A program made the translations under genes and the position numbers. DNA of 43,171 nucleotides from contig NZ_AULJ01000045.1 in assembly GCF_000425225.1 (NCBI RefSeq), positions 1 through 43,171 of the forward strand, written 5' to 3'. The notes beneath the pieces were generated by a model. It did not search any database. It was given only the letters and a program-made list of their open reading frames with translations, and had not been told where the DNA came from. This stretch comes from Pontibacillus marinus BH030004 = DSM 16465 (GTDB lineage: Bacteria > Bacillota > Bacilli > Bacillales > BH030062). Numbering within the stretch: the stretch's first letter is position 1; every line of letters starts with the position of its first letter. Shown piece after piece: positions 7,786 to 16,798 of the stretch.

Positions 7786-8538
7786 TTAAGATTCGCTTTT
7801 CTTTTGCAATGGCCTTACCATAACCTCGTTCACATTTACATACTCAGGTTGCGTAACCGCATAAACGACAGAACGAGCGATGTCATCTGCTTCTAATGTA
7901 ACTCTTCCTTTACGATCCTCAAACATACTGATTACTTCTTCATCTGTAATATGCTCTGGTAGTTCAGTTGAAACAGCACCAGGCGAAATATTTGTTACAC
8001 GCACACCTGTCTTAGAAAGCTCTTTTTCCATCCCCATAGAGAGAGCACGTACTGCATATTTTGTAGCACTATATACGGAACTTGTTGGAAACACTTCATG
8101 CCCAGCTACTGAAGATACGTTAATGACGTGACCTGTATCCTGCTCAAGCATAGTTGGTAGAACAGAATGGATCCCAAAAAGCACTCCTTTCACGTTTACA
8201 TCCACCATTTTCTCCCATTCCTCTACTTTGTCATTCTTTAGGAATGAAAGTAGCATTACACCCGCGTTATTGACTAGAATATCTACAGAAGAAAAGGTTT
8301 CTTTTGTTTCTTTCACTAAATTTTCCATATCTTTTTGGTTGGTAACATCCGTTTCTATAACTTTCGTTTGAACAGATGTTTCGTTTTGAATCGATTTTGC
8401 CAATTCCTCTAAACGTTCTTTTCTTCGGGCAGCTAGGACTACATTCGCGCCTTCTTGAGCTAGATGTTCTGCAATGGATTGTCCTATACCACTGCTTGCT
8501 CCAGTAATAATAGCTGTTTTACCTTTTAAGTTTGCCAT
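7786..8538 (-). CDS. SDR-family NAD(P)-dependent oxidoreductase
   Basis: A 250-residue classical short-chain dehydrogenase/reductase. The nucleotide-binding motif TGASSGIG is at residues 12-19, AARRKE at 36-41 suggests NADPH preference, NNAG is at 90-93, and the catalytic Ser (142/143), Tyr156 and Lys160 (YSATK) are present. PGAV follows. The length is normal. The overall pattern is like the YdfG/YqjQ-type general SDRs of bacilli, whose natural substrates are mostly unknown. The ATG follows AGGAGG. It is transcribed divergently from yfkAB and shares a 160-base intergenic region. Confidence 0.92.
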   Translation of the reverse strand: MANLKGKTAIITGASSGIGQSIAEHLAQEGANVVLAARRKERLEELAKSIQNETSVQTKVIETDVTNQKDMENLVKETKETFSSVDILVNNAGVMLLSFLKNDKVEEWEKMVDVNVKGVLFGIHSVLPTMLEQDTGHVINVSSVAGHEVFPTSSVYSATKYAVRALSMGMEKELSKTGVRVTNISPGAVSTELPEHITDEEVISMFEDRKGRVTLEADDIARSVVYAVTQPEYVNVNEVMVRPLQKKSES

Positions 8539-8704
8539 TTTTATTCCTCCTAGTGTGAATGCTTATCGATTCCACCTATCACGATACCCGCTATTTAGAG
8601 ACAATATTCATCTTAATGTTTTGTATGGCCCAATTATTTGGTGACTTATATGTTAAAATTAGAAGTTGTTGACCAATGTTTTATGAATAGAAAGAGTGAT
8701 TTAC

Positions 8705-9829
8705 TTGAGTAAAAGTATCAAAATGAAACCCATAACACCTCAGCATGATCCTTGGGAAGCTTATATGGATGTAGAGGAACACGGTGAGATGACGCTATCT
8801 AATGTTGAATTTACCACAACTACTTTATGTAATATGCGGTGCGCTCATTGTGCAGTTGGGTATATGCTCCAACATAAAGATCCAGAGGCTCTACCAATGG
8901 ACCTTATTATTCAAAGACTGGATGAAATACCAAACTTAAGAGCGCTTAGTATTACGGGTGGTGAGCCTGTTCTTTCAAAGAAGTCTGTTGACAATTATGT
9001 TGTCCCGCTTCTTAAGTACGCTCACGAACGTGGAGCACGAACACAAATTAATTCAAATTTAACGTTACCCTATAACCGTTATCAACCAATCGTCCCTTAC
9101 TTAGATGTACTACATATTTCACATAACTGGGGAACAATAGAAGAGTTCACCTCTACAGGTTTTGCGAGAATGGAGCGTAAACCATCTGAAAACATACGAG
9201 AAAGTTATTTTCATAGAATGGTAGAAAATTCACAGCGCCTTGCAGATGAAGGGGTTATGGTCTCTGCTGAAACCATGTTAAATAAACGCACATTTCCTTA
9301 TTTGGAGACAATACATGACCATGTGAAAGAAATGGGATGCGCGCGTCATGAAATCCACCCAATGTATCCAGCCGATTTCGCAAGTCAATTAGAAACGTTA
9401 TCTCTAGAGGAAATGAATGAGGCGATCACTCGTTTATTAGACCATAGAGACCCAAATATGTGGATGCTTTTCGGTACGTTACCATTTTATCCTTGTAGCA
9501 CAAATGAAAAAGATCTTGAGTTGCAAAAGCGCCTTTACCAAGAGAAGAATGTAACCGTACGAAATGATCCAGATGGACGCTCAAGGTTAAATGTAAATAT
9601 TTTTGATGGAGAAATCATTGTTACAGACTTTGGGGATGAACCTTCTTTAGGTAATATACAAGATACCACCTTACCTGAAGCTTATGAGCGTTGGAAAAAA
9701 AGCTCTCTTGCTGATAGTCTGAATTGTCATTGTCCTGCAGTAAAATGTCTTGGTCCCAACCTTCTTGTGAAGAACACCTATTACAAAAACGTTGACTTTC
9801 AAAAACGCGAAGCTAATATTACTCGTTGA
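8705..9829 (+). CDS. yfkAB: Radical SAM protein YfkAB
   Basis: A 374-residue radical SAM protein of the YfkAB family of bacilli. The iron-sulfur/SAM motif CNMRCAHC (Cys42, 46, 49) is near the N-terminus, followed by the SAM-binding ITGGEP. A second cysteine motif, CHCPAVKC (Cys341, 343, 348), matches the CxCxxxxC that defines this family and could bind an auxiliary cluster. The reaction is not known to me. The TTG at 8705 is preferred since GAAAGAGTG lies just upstream; GTG at 8696 is an alternative. It is a single gene with its own terminator. Confidence 0.88.
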   Translation: MSKSIKMKPITPQHDPWEAYMDVEEHGEMTLSNVEFTTTTLCNMRCAHCAVGYMLQHKDPEALPMDLIIQRLDEIPNLRALSITGGEPVLSKKSVDNYVVPLLKYAHERGARTQINSNLTLPYNRYQPIVPYLDVLHISHNWGTIEEFTSTGFARMERKPSENIRESYFHRMVENSQRLADEGVMVSAETMLNKRTFPYLETIHDHVKEMGCARHEIHPMYPADFASQLETLSLEEMNEAITRLLDHRDPNMWMLFGTLPFYPCSTNEKDLELQKRLYQEKNVTVRNDPDGRSRLNVNIFDGEIIVTDFGDEPSLGNIQDTTLPEAYERWKKSSLADSLNCHCPAVKCLGPNLLVKNTYYKNVDFQKREANITR

Positions 9830-9837
9830 TTCACTTA

Positions 9838-9863
9838 GACCTCTCTATCTGAGAGGTCCATTT
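9838..9863 (+). terminator. Rho-independent terminator after yfkAB
   Basis: GACCTCTC and GAGAGGTC form an eight-pair stem around a five-base loop and are followed by CATTTTTG. It is placed nine bases after the yfkAB stop and abuts the end of the convergent LLM gene. Confidence 0.85.
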
Positions 9864-9868
9864 TTGAT

Positions 9869-10825
9869 TTAAGAATGATGTGGAGGAAAATGAGGAATAA
9901 CCTCTTCTCCTATTTCTTTCATAACTTCTTCAGCATCTCTCGTACTATGCGCTAAAGAGATCATCACATGATTCACACCTATTTCTTCATGTTGCTTTAA
10001 CCATTCAATCAGAGCTTTCCTCCCAAGTCTGTATCCCAGTTTAATTTTTTCTGGTTCATGATCGGGATTATCATGAAGATCCATTACAATTGGCTGAAAG
10101 AAAGGTTTATATTGTTCAGGATGATACGTTCTTGCCTTAGTTTGATACTCACGAATTAAAGACGCTTGTTTATCTAGACTCTGAGGATAAAACATAAAAC
10201 CATCTCCATGCGCTGCTACATAATCTAACGTTTGCTGAGCATAGCCTGTAATAAATATAGGAATATCTGAAGTTGGTTTGGGTACCAGAGTTACATTTTC
10301 AAGTGACCCCAAACTAGATGTATAATCCTCATACTCACTATTCATCACTTTCTTGAAGTATTCTAAAGACTCTCGAAAAATTTCCCCACGTTCCAAGATC
10401 GGTATATTCAAAGCTGAAAAGTCACGCCTTCGATCGCCGGATGATAATCCAAGCATAAAACGCTCCGGAAATAAGTTATCTATGCTAGCCGCTTCCTTAG
10501 CTAAACGTAAAGGGTGCCGTAATGAAAGGACGGATGCAGCTGTGCCTAAATTAATTTTTGAAGTATGACTCCCTATATAGGTTAAATAAATATGACTATC
10601 AAAAACCTGACCTGTTGCTGGGTCATCAAACGTGGGGTCTTCAAGGAGTACGTCCTGAAACCATAGTGCTGTGAATCCTAATTCTTCTGCTAACTGAGCA
10701 CGTTTTACTTGGTGATTCATAGTCGGTTTCTGTTTTCCATGATTTTCAATGGGCATATTTAATCTAATTGTAAGCTTATCTTTTTGTAGCATCCGTTTAT
10801 ATCCATAATGCTGGTCCCATTTCAT
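9869..10825 (-). CDS. LLM-class (luciferase-like) flavin oxidoreductase
   Basis: A 318-residue bacterial-luciferase-like protein, expected to form a TIM barrel using reduced FMN or F420. Family marks are AQLAEELGFTALWFQD, the barrel strand INLGTAASVLSLRHPLR, the ASIDNLFPERFMLGLSSGDR segment (family: G+R...lG.G.G) and the C-terminal PIFITGYAQQTLDYVAAHGD. This subgroup keeps Gly-Ser-Gly-Asp in place of the more usual GxGxG. No partner flavin reductase is adjacent, and the substrate is unknown. The ATG at 10825 has AAAGGAGG upstream. Confidence 0.88.
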   Translation of the reverse strand: MKWDQHYGYKRMLQKDKLTIRLNMPIENHGKQKPTMNHQVKRAQLAEELGFTALWFQDVLLEDPTFDDPATGQVFDSHIYLTYIGSHTSKINLGTAASVLSLRHPLRLAKEAASIDNLFPERFMLGLSSGDRRRDFSALNIPILERGEIFRESLEYFKKVMNSEYEDYTSSLGSLENVTLVPKPTSDIPIFITGYAQQTLDYVAAHGDGFMFYPQSLDKQASLIREYQTKARTYHPEQYKPFFQPIVMDLHDNPDHEPEKIKLGYRLGRKALIEWLKQHEEIGVNHVMISLAHSTRDAEEVMKEIGEEVIPHFPPHHS

Positions 10826-10918
10826 ATGTTTGACCTCCTTTGTATCTTATAGCTTTCAGCATGATGAATTCACATACTTCATATATATAAATGAAGAATG
10901 AGAAGGGAGATGAATCTC

Positions 10919-12109
10919 TTGCAAGTATCTGTTCGAAATGGTGATTCACTTTGGTATTACAGTCAGTTGTTTAACATAAGGCTCCCTCTTATATTGGACT
11001 CAAACCCAAACGCAGCAAATCGTTATCTCTTTATTGGCCAAACGATTAATATTCCAGGTTATGTAGCTGTAAATTATACCATACAGTCTGGTGACTCACT
11101 TTGGTCAATCGCTTCTTCTAGAAACGTTCCTTTGGACTCATTATTTCTCTTAAACCCAATGGTCAATCCTAACTTTCTGCAGGTAGGACAGGTGATTCGT
11201 GTTCCCTTACGTATTACTTGGAGAATTGTAAATGGGAAGAGCCGTTATACGTATGAGTCTATGATTACGGATATCAATAGAATGGTTATGATATATCCAT
11301 TTCTTTTCCAACGATCAATCGGTCAGTCCGTAATGGGAAAACCACTTCCTGAAATCAAAGTTGGAAGAGGGAATGAGACCGTACATGTAGATGGTTCTTT
11401 CCACGCAAATGAATGGATTACAACACCCATAATCATGACATTTTTAAATGATTATCTACTCTCTCTAACGAATCAAACACCTATCAGAGGCCTAGACATG
11501 CTACCTTATTATAATTCTAAAACGTTGTCAGTTGTACCGATGGTTAATCCTGATGGAGTAAACCTCGTTATAAATGGACCTCCTAATGAGGAACCTTTTC
11601 AAAGTAATGTTCTTGAGATCAACAATGGCAGCACAAACTTTAATGGTTGGAAAGCCAACATAAGTGGTGTTGACTTAAACAATCAATTCCCGGCTAAGTG
11701 GGAAATCGAAAAAGAGCGGAAAGAGCAAGCTCCTGCACCTGCTAATTATCCAGGTCCCTCACCTTTATCTGAACCAGAATCTAAAGCTATGGCCCAGCTA
11801 ACAAGAAACAGTAATTTTTCTAGAGCTCTTGCTTTTCATACCCAAGGTGAAGTCATTTATTGGGGCTTTGAAGGCTTAGAACCACCTGAAGCAGAAACGA
11901 TCGTACAAGAATTTGCACGTGTTAGTGGTTATACACCTATACAGTATGTAGATAGTTACGCAGGTTATAAGGATTGGTTTATACAAGAATGGCGTCGTCC
12001 TGGTTACACTGTAGAATTAGGAGAAGGAGTAAGCCCTCTCCCTCTCACTCAATTTGATGAAATTTATCAAGAGAGTCTAGGCATTTTCTTGGCAAATATG
12101 TATTTATAG
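10919..12109 (+). CDS. yqgT: Gamma-D-glutamyl-L-diamino acid endopeptidase (LysM + M14)
   Basis: A 396-residue peptidoglycan peptidase like YqgT of B. subtilis and endopeptidase I of Lysinibacillus sphaericus, which cut the gamma-D-Glu-diaminopimelate bond of stem peptides. Two LysM modules come first (about residues 3-47 and 50-96), followed by an M14 zinc carboxypeptidase domain (about 105-396). Zinc ligands are His162 and Glu165 in FHANEW and a later His in FHTQG; the catalytic Glu lies in TVELGEG. No signal peptide is visible, as usual for this enzyme. The TTG at 10919 fits AGAAGGGAG best; the ATGs at 10898 and 10910 lie on or before the ribosome site. It may act on cortex or sporulation peptides. 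Confidence 0.9.
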   Translation: MQVSVRNGDSLWYYSQLFNIRLPLILDSNPNAANRYLFIGQTINIPGYVAVNYTIQSGDSLWSIASSRNVPLDSLFLLNPMVNPNFLQVGQVIRVPLRITWRIVNGKSRYTYESMITDINRMVMIYPFLFQRSIGQSVMGKPLPEIKVGRGNETVHVDGSFHANEWITTPIIMTFLNDYLLSLTNQTPIRGLDMLPYYNSKTLSVVPMVNPDGVNLVINGPPNEEPFQSNVLEINNGSTNFNGWKANISGVDLNNQFPAKWEIEKERKEQAPAPANYPGPSPLSEPESKAMAQLTRNSNFSRALAFHTQGEVIYWGFEGLEPPEAETIVQEFARVSGYTPIQYVDSYAGYKDWFIQEWRRPGYTVELGEGVSPLPLTQFDEIYQESLGIFLANMYL

Positions 12110-12110
12110 A

Positions 12111-12149
12111 AAAAATCCTACTGCCTTTCATAATAAGCAGTAGGATTTT
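12111..12149. terminator. Convergent rho-independent terminator
   Basis: AAAATCCTACTGC pairs with GCAGTAGGATTTT around a 12-base loop. T tracts are present in both directions, so it ends yqgT on the plus strand and the histidine phosphatase on the minus strand. Confidence 0.9.
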
Positions 12150-12150
12150 A

Positions 12151-12702
12151 TTATTTTTCATAAATCCGCTTCACAATCCAACTCTTATCTACCCTCTCAA
12201 CTAAGTATAAATCTGGATTCGTTAAACGTTTCCACTCTTCAAACCCATAACGATCATCAAAGTATTTAAGTATAAGCGCTAAAAGATTACCGTGCGTCAT
12301 GAATAAAACCGTGTCATCATCTTCATCACTATCCATAAGTTCGTAAAGGAGTGAAATCGCTCTGTCCATCGCTTCTTTTGATGATTCACCGTCATGGACT
12401 TTTTGGTCTAACTCTGTAAATGACTTTTCTAGAATCTCTAACCAATCATCTAATGGTTTACTGCTTAGTTTTCTTTCACTTAGGCGGTCATCAATCACTA
12501 TTTCATGCCCAGTCGAATCTGCAAAGGGTTTTATACTTTGTTTAGCTCTCGTAAATGGACTAGAAAGAATTCTTGTAAAATGAATCGGATATTTCTTTAA
12601 ATAACGCGATAATTCTTCTGCTTGTTGTAAACCTTCCCTAGTTAACTCCGCTTCTCGCTCTTGACCTGTTGCTTTACAATGACGTGCAAAAATGAATTTC
12701 AT
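12151..12702 (-). CDS. Histidine phosphatase family protein
   Basis: A 183-residue protein of the phosphoglycerate mutase/histidine phosphatase superfamily. The catalytic ARHCKATG has His8, with Cys in place of the usual Gly in RHG. ILSSPFTRAKQS carries the second phosphate-binding Arg, and the C-terminal FMTHGN supplies the second His. Small stand-alone members remove phosphate from sugar phosphates or other metabolites; the substrate is not predictable. The ATG at 12702 is chosen because AAGGAGT lies nine bases upstream, which removes 12 residues from the longest reading. The gene stands alone. Confidence 0.9.
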   Translation of the reverse strand: MKFIFARHCKATGQEREAELTREGLQQAEELSRYLKKYPIHFTRILSSPFTRAKQSIKPFADSTGHEIVIDDRLSERKLSSKPLDDWLEILEKSFTELDQKVHDGESSKEAMDRAISLLYELMDSDEDDDTVLFMTHGNLLALILKYFDDRYGFEEWKRLTNPDLYLVERVDKSWIVKRIYEK

Positions 12703-12789
12703 ATGAAAAAGACTCCTTAAGTTTAGCGTTATTCTCATCTAAACCTTTTCTACATACAAAAGTAAACTCCTTTTGGAAAGTCATTTTCT

Positions 12790-14391
12790 TTATTCTCTGG
12801 AAAACACACGCTTCCCCTGAATCCACGTTTCTTCGACCATTAGATTTAATAGCTCATGATTTTTTATCGTTTCAGGATGGGTGTTAAGGAATACAAAATC
12901 AGCAACATAACCTTCTTGTATTTTTCCTTTTCTCTTTTCCTGAAATTCTAATTCAGCAGGTGTCACACCAAAACCATAGAAGGATTGATCTATTGAAAGG
13001 CGCTCTTGTGGCATCCACCCACCTTCTGGTTCATGGTCTGTATTTGTTCGGTTAACAGCGGCAAAAACGGAAGTAATTGGATCAAGAGAGCCAATCGGTG
13101 CATCTGAACTTAACGTAATAGGGATGTTATAATCCTGCATTTTCTTAAATGCATCACAATAAGGGAGCAATGATTCTGGCACCCATTGATCCTTCTCACT
13201 CCATTCCCCCATTAAGAAAGATGGTTGTGTTTCAATATAAGCACCTACATTTGAAGTGCGTTTTAACAAATCTTCTCCCATTGTTTGCGCATGAATAATT
13301 CTATGACGTAAGACTTTCGTGTTTGCTTCTTCTTGATCGAGCGCAGTTAAAGCTGATTGTACAGCACGGTCGCCTAAAGCATGCATCGCAACTTGCATAC
13401 CATTTTGAGATGCTAAGGCAACCATGTCATTCAATTGCTCTTGTGTATAAATAAGATTTCCAATTGAATCTGGTTGACCTGGATACGGTTGCCTCATGGC
13501 TGCTGTATGAAGTCTTTGTGTACCATCTAAGAAGATTTTGATGGCTCCTACTTTGACTCGATCCGTTCCATCTCCTGTTCGTTTATCGAAAGAGTCAATA
13601 AACGATTGAAGATCCTGTCTGTCAAAAATGTAATGATGAAGATGAGCTTGAATAGGTAGATTCCCCTTTTTCTCAGCTTCCGTATAAGCTTTCCATAAAC
13701 TTTTATAAGACCCGATGAAGCTTCGGTCATCTGTATGAATCGACGTTACGCCATACTGAAGTAAATAAGGCATAGCAGTCTCCAACGCCTCAGTCGCTTC
13801 TTCTAGTGAACGCTCCCATAAGTGATGGTTGATGTAGTGCACTGCCGTATCTTTAAAACGCCCTGTTAATCCCCCATCTTGATCCCTTTCTTTAAAATCT
13901 TCAGGCTCTTTATGGAAAAGTTCTTCTTCTTCTAATTTATTAAGTAGCTTTTTACTAATAACACACTCATGACCGTCTTGATGCATGAAATACATATACT
14001 TGTTCACATTGATTTCATCTAAATCTTCCGCTGTTAATAGATGATCAATATCTGTGAATTGCCCATCATTAAATCCTTTTCCAAATATCCACTCTTCCTC
14101 TTCAATTTCTGGGTAATGCTTCTCAACTTCTTCCTTCATTTCTTTCCAGCTTGTTACTTGGGTCAAGTCTAACTCTTTCTTTAACAGACCGAATCTTAAT
14201 AAATGCATATGGGAATCATTAAAACCTGCCATAATTGTTTTTCCATTTCCATCAATTACTTGGTCGTTTGAAGACGAATATCTCCCTTTATGTATTCCTG
14301 CAATACTTCCATCATGAATTTCTATATGATGTATAACCTCTGGATGATATCCTTCATAAGGTTGATAGATTCTTACGTTATCCAAAATCAT
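12790..14391 (-). CDS. Amidohydrolase family 3 protein (YtcJ-like)
   Basis: A cytoplasmic metal-dependent amidohydrolase of about 533 residues, of the YtcJ/NfdA-like group that hydrolyses N-substituted formamides or related amides. Visible marks are the N-terminal composite-sandwich strand with GKTIMAGFNDSHMHL (metal HxH), QDGHE, a Lys in GAIKIFLDGT, HALGDRAV, RIIHAQ and the C-terminal SSDAPIGSLDP with the catalytic Asp. The domain then returns to the sandwich (GYVADFVFLN). Length is typical. The ATG at 14391 has AAAAAGG upstream; a TTG at 14412 behind GAGGG is equally possible. Substrate unknown. Confidence 0.88.
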   Translation of the reverse strand: MILDNVRIYQPYEGYHPEVIHHIEIHDGSIAGIHKGRYSSSNDQVIDGNGKTIMAGFNDSHMHLLRFGLLKKELDLTQVTSWKEMKEEVEKHYPEIEEEEWIFGKGFNDGQFTDIDHLLTAEDLDEINVNKYMYFMHQDGHECVISKKLLNKLEEEELFHKEPEDFKERDQDGGLTGRFKDTAVHYINHHLWERSLEEATEALETAMPYLLQYGVTSIHTDDRSFIGSYKSLWKAYTEAEKKGNLPIQAHLHHYIFDRQDLQSFIDSFDKRTGDGTDRVKVGAIKIFLDGTQRLHTAAMRQPYPGQPDSIGNLIYTQEQLNDMVALASQNGMQVAMHALGDRAVQSALTALDQEEANTKVLRHRIIHAQTMGEDLLKRTSNVGAYIETQPSFLMGEWSEKDQWVPESLLPYCDAFKKMQDYNIPITLSSDAPIGSLDPITSVFAAVNRTNTDHEPEGGWMPQERLSIDQSFYGFGVTPAELEFQEKRKGKIQEGYVADFVFLNTHPETIKNHELLNLMVEETWIQGKRVFSRE

Positions 14392-14507
14392 TGTTACACC
14401 AGCCTTTTTCAATTTCTTATTTCCCTCTTCCCTATAAGAACTATATAAAACCTAAACGTAGCTATAGAGATACTTATAGAGTGTTTTAGGGCGATGTTTG
14501 AACATAT

Positions 14508-14539
14508 TGCATAAAAGAAGGATGCTTTAATCCATACTA
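14508..14539 (+). promoter_or_regulatory. Possible sigma-G promoter of the germination operon
   Basis: TGCATA at 14508-14513 matches the forespore sigma-G -35 pattern TGMATA, and CATACTA at 14533-14539 matches the -10 pattern CATNHTA. The spacer is 19 bases, one or two longer than usual, so this is tentative. It ends 36 bases before the first gene of a germination receptor operon, which is the kind of target sigma-G has. Confidence 0.4.
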
Positions 14540-14574
14540 AACAGACCCCATGATGAAGTAAGGAGAATGCCAGG

Positions 14575-15138
14575 ATGCAGGTACCTTCTTTCAATGATAT
14601 TCAGCAAGAAAGATATAAGTTATTTGAAATGATTCAGGTAAGATGGGAATCAAACGTGGTGTTTTCTTGGGAATGGTGGTTACTTCTAACCTTATGCCTT
14701 CTTCCTTGGTTTGTATGGTGGAAGATGCTAAACAAGGAAGAAGCACTTCCCATTTTGTTTTATGGATTGATCATTATGTTAGGAAATTTCATTTTAGATA
14801 ATATAGGGACCGATCTTCAATGGTGGGGATATCCAATTAAGCTCGCTCCTTTTTTTCCACCATTAATTACACCTGATTTTACGATCATACCAATCTTAAT
14901 GATGTTCATTTATCAATGGTTTCAACCTTTTAAGTCGTTTGTTATTGCTAATTTTATCCTGTCACTGATTATCGCGTTTATTGGAGAACCTTTATTTATA
15001 TGGTTAGGATATTATGAACTCGGTTCGTGGAAACTCTTCTATTCATTCATTTATTACAATCTATTCGGCTTATTTGCCAAGTGGTTAACTCAATACTTTG
15101 CTAACCTTAATGAAAATACGAATAAACCTAGTCCATAG
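14575..15138 (+). CDS. CBO0543-type integral membrane protein
   Basis: A 187-residue membrane protein with about five hydrophobic segments and many Trp residues. Its pattern (LLPWFVWWKML, YGLIIMLGNFILDNIG, IPILMMFIYQWF, IAFIGEPLFIWLGYY, WKLFYSFIYYNLFG) fits the CBO0543 family of Bacillaceae membrane proteins, whose function is unknown. The ATG follows AAGGAG at nine bases. It lies 62 bases ahead of the germination receptor A subunit on the same strand, behind a possible sigma-G promoter, so a spore role is a reasonable inference. No terminator is visible between the two. Confidence 0.7.
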   Translation: MQVPSFNDIQQERYKLFEMIQVRWESNVVFSWEWWLLLTLCLLPWFVWWKMLNKEEALPILFYGLIIMLGNFILDNIGTDLQWWGYPIKLAPFFPPLITPDFTIIPILMMFIYQWFQPFKSFVIANFILSLIIAFIGEPLFIWLGYYELGSWKLFYSFIYYNLFGLFAKWLTQYFANLNENTNKPSP

Positions 15139-15200
15139 GTATTATTTTCTATGAATAGTTCAAACTGATAAGAGTACTTTCAATGGATTGAGGTGTAGAG

Positions 15201-16793
15201 ATGTTTAAATTATCAAGTCTATTCAAAAAGCAGCCTGTAAACAAACAAAACAATATCCCATCTCAAAATTTAAACGCCTCACTTCAAGATACAATCCAAG
15301 ATGTAAAACAAACCTTGGGAGATAGTAATGATATCGTCTATAGGCCCTTTCATGCTAGTTATGACGGTTCATTATCAATGGCTTTAATTTTTACTGATGG
15401 ATTGGTCGATAAAAATGTCATACAAGATTTCATTTTAAGAACATTGATGATTGATATTAGAAAAGCAAATGTAGAACTTTCATCGAAAGAAAACTCTTAC
15501 CAAACTTTAAAAGAGCACTCATTAACGGCTGGTGAAATGAGTGAGTTCAACACAGTAGATAAACTTTATGAACATATTTTATCCGGAGACACAGTCATCT
15601 TAATTGATGGGTATGAAAAAGCCTTTGCTGTGGATACAAAGGGATGGAAACAACGTGGCGTCGAGGAGCCCTCTTCCCAAACTTCAGTACGAGGTCCAAA
15701 GGATGGGTTCACGGAAACGATCAGGACTAATACAGCATTGCTTCGAAGAAAGATTAAAGATCCAAATCTATGGATCAAAACCAAAGCTATAGGTAAACGA
15801 ACAAAAACAGATGTTTCCATTGCATATATTAATGGGATAGCTGATCCTAAGATTGTTAAAGAGGTCTATAGACGGTTAGACAAGATTAATACAGATGCCA
15901 TATTAGACAGTGGTTATATTGAAGAATTTATTCAAGATAAAACCTATACCCCCTTTCCAACTATCTATAATACAGAGAGACCGGACATTATCGCTGCGGG
16001 ATTATTGGAAGGAAGAGTTGCCATACTTGTTGATGGCACACCATTTGTTCTTCTTGTGCCAGCCCTGTTCATTCAATTTTTTCAAGCGAGTGAAGATTAC
16101 TATCAACGAGCAGATTTTGCAACGTTTATTCGATTAGTACGTTATTTGGCATTCTTTCTTTCTTTGCTTACTCCCTCAGCTTATATAGCCTTAACAACCT
16201 TTCACCAAGAGATGATTCCAACTGATTTACTTGTAAGTTTATCTTCTCAGAGGGAAGGTGTTCCATTTCCAGCTTTTGTTGAAGCTCTAATCATGGAGCT
16301 TACCTTTGAAATATTAAGAGAAGCAGGTATTCGTATGCCTAGAGCAGTTGGTTCCGCGATATCAATTGTTGGGGCATTGGTTTTGGGCCAAGCGGCTGTT
16401 GAAGCAGGATTAGTATCTTCAGCTATGGTAATTGTTGTGTCCTTGACTGCTATTTCAAGTTTTGTATCTCCAAGCTTTAATATGGCTATTTCGGTTCGCA
16501 TGTTACGTTTTGGCTTTATGATTTTGGCCGCCACCTTTGGCTTATTCGGGATCTTAATTGGACTTATTATTATGATCCTACATTTAACGAGTTTACGATC
16601 TTTTGGTGTTCCTTACTTATCACCGATGGCACCTTTTATACCTAAGGACCAGAAAGACGTAATGCTTCGCTTCCCTCATTGGGGATTATTCTCTCGTCCA
16701 CGCCTAATCAACCAACAGAATGTAGATCGTGAGGATACTGAAGCCCCTAAGCCCTCAAGAAGAGAGGCTGAAAATCAATCAGTAAAGGATTGA
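15201..16793 (+). CDS. Spore germination receptor A subunit (GerA family)
   Basis: A 530-residue A subunit of a nutrient germinant receptor in the inner spore membrane. It has a hydrophilic N-terminal domain (about residues 1-250) with DIVYRPFHASYDG and the family signature RGPKDGFTE, then about five membrane helices (for example ALFIQFFQASEDYY, LALTTFHQEMIP-type loop, RMPRAVGSAISIVGALVLGQ). The C-terminal tail is hydrophilic. Length fits GerAA, GerBA and GerKA. The ATG follows GAGGTG. A TGAATA element at 15152 could be a second sigma-G -35, but no good -10 is spaced from it. Which nutrient is sensed cannot be read. Confidence 0.95.
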   Translation: MFKLSSLFKKQPVNKQNNIPSQNLNASLQDTIQDVKQTLGDSNDIVYRPFHASYDGSLSMALIFTDGLVDKNVIQDFILRTLMIDIRKANVELSSKENSYQTLKEHSLTAGEMSEFNTVDKLYEHILSGDTVILIDGYEKAFAVDTKGWKQRGVEEPSSQTSVRGPKDGFTETIRTNTALLRRKIKDPNLWIKTKAIGKRTKTDVSIAYINGIADPKIVKEVYRRLDKINTDAILDSGYIEEFIQDKTYTPFPTIYNTERPDIIAAGLLEGRVAILVDGTPFVLLVPALFIQFFQASEDYYQRADFATFIRLVRYLAFFLSLLTPSAYIALTTFHQEMIPTDLLVSLSSQREGVPFPAFVEALIMELTFEILREAGIRMPRAVGSAISIVGALVLGQAAVEAGLVSSAMVIVVSLTAISSFVSPSFNMAISVRMLRFGFMILAATFGLFGILIGLIIMILHLTSLRSFGVPYLSPMAPFIPKDQKDVMLRFPHWGLFSRPRLINQQNVDREDTEAPKPSRREAENQSVKD

Positions 16794-16798
16794 TTCCC

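Noticed and set aside
8538-8640. GGGTAT on the minus strand before the SDR gene as a sigma-B promoter
   Set aside because: No GTTTAA-like -35 is found at 12-15 bases from it.
15152-15181. TGAATA before the A-subunit gene as a second sigma-G promoter
   Set aside because: The -35 is good, but no CATNHTA is spaced 17-19 bases downstream.
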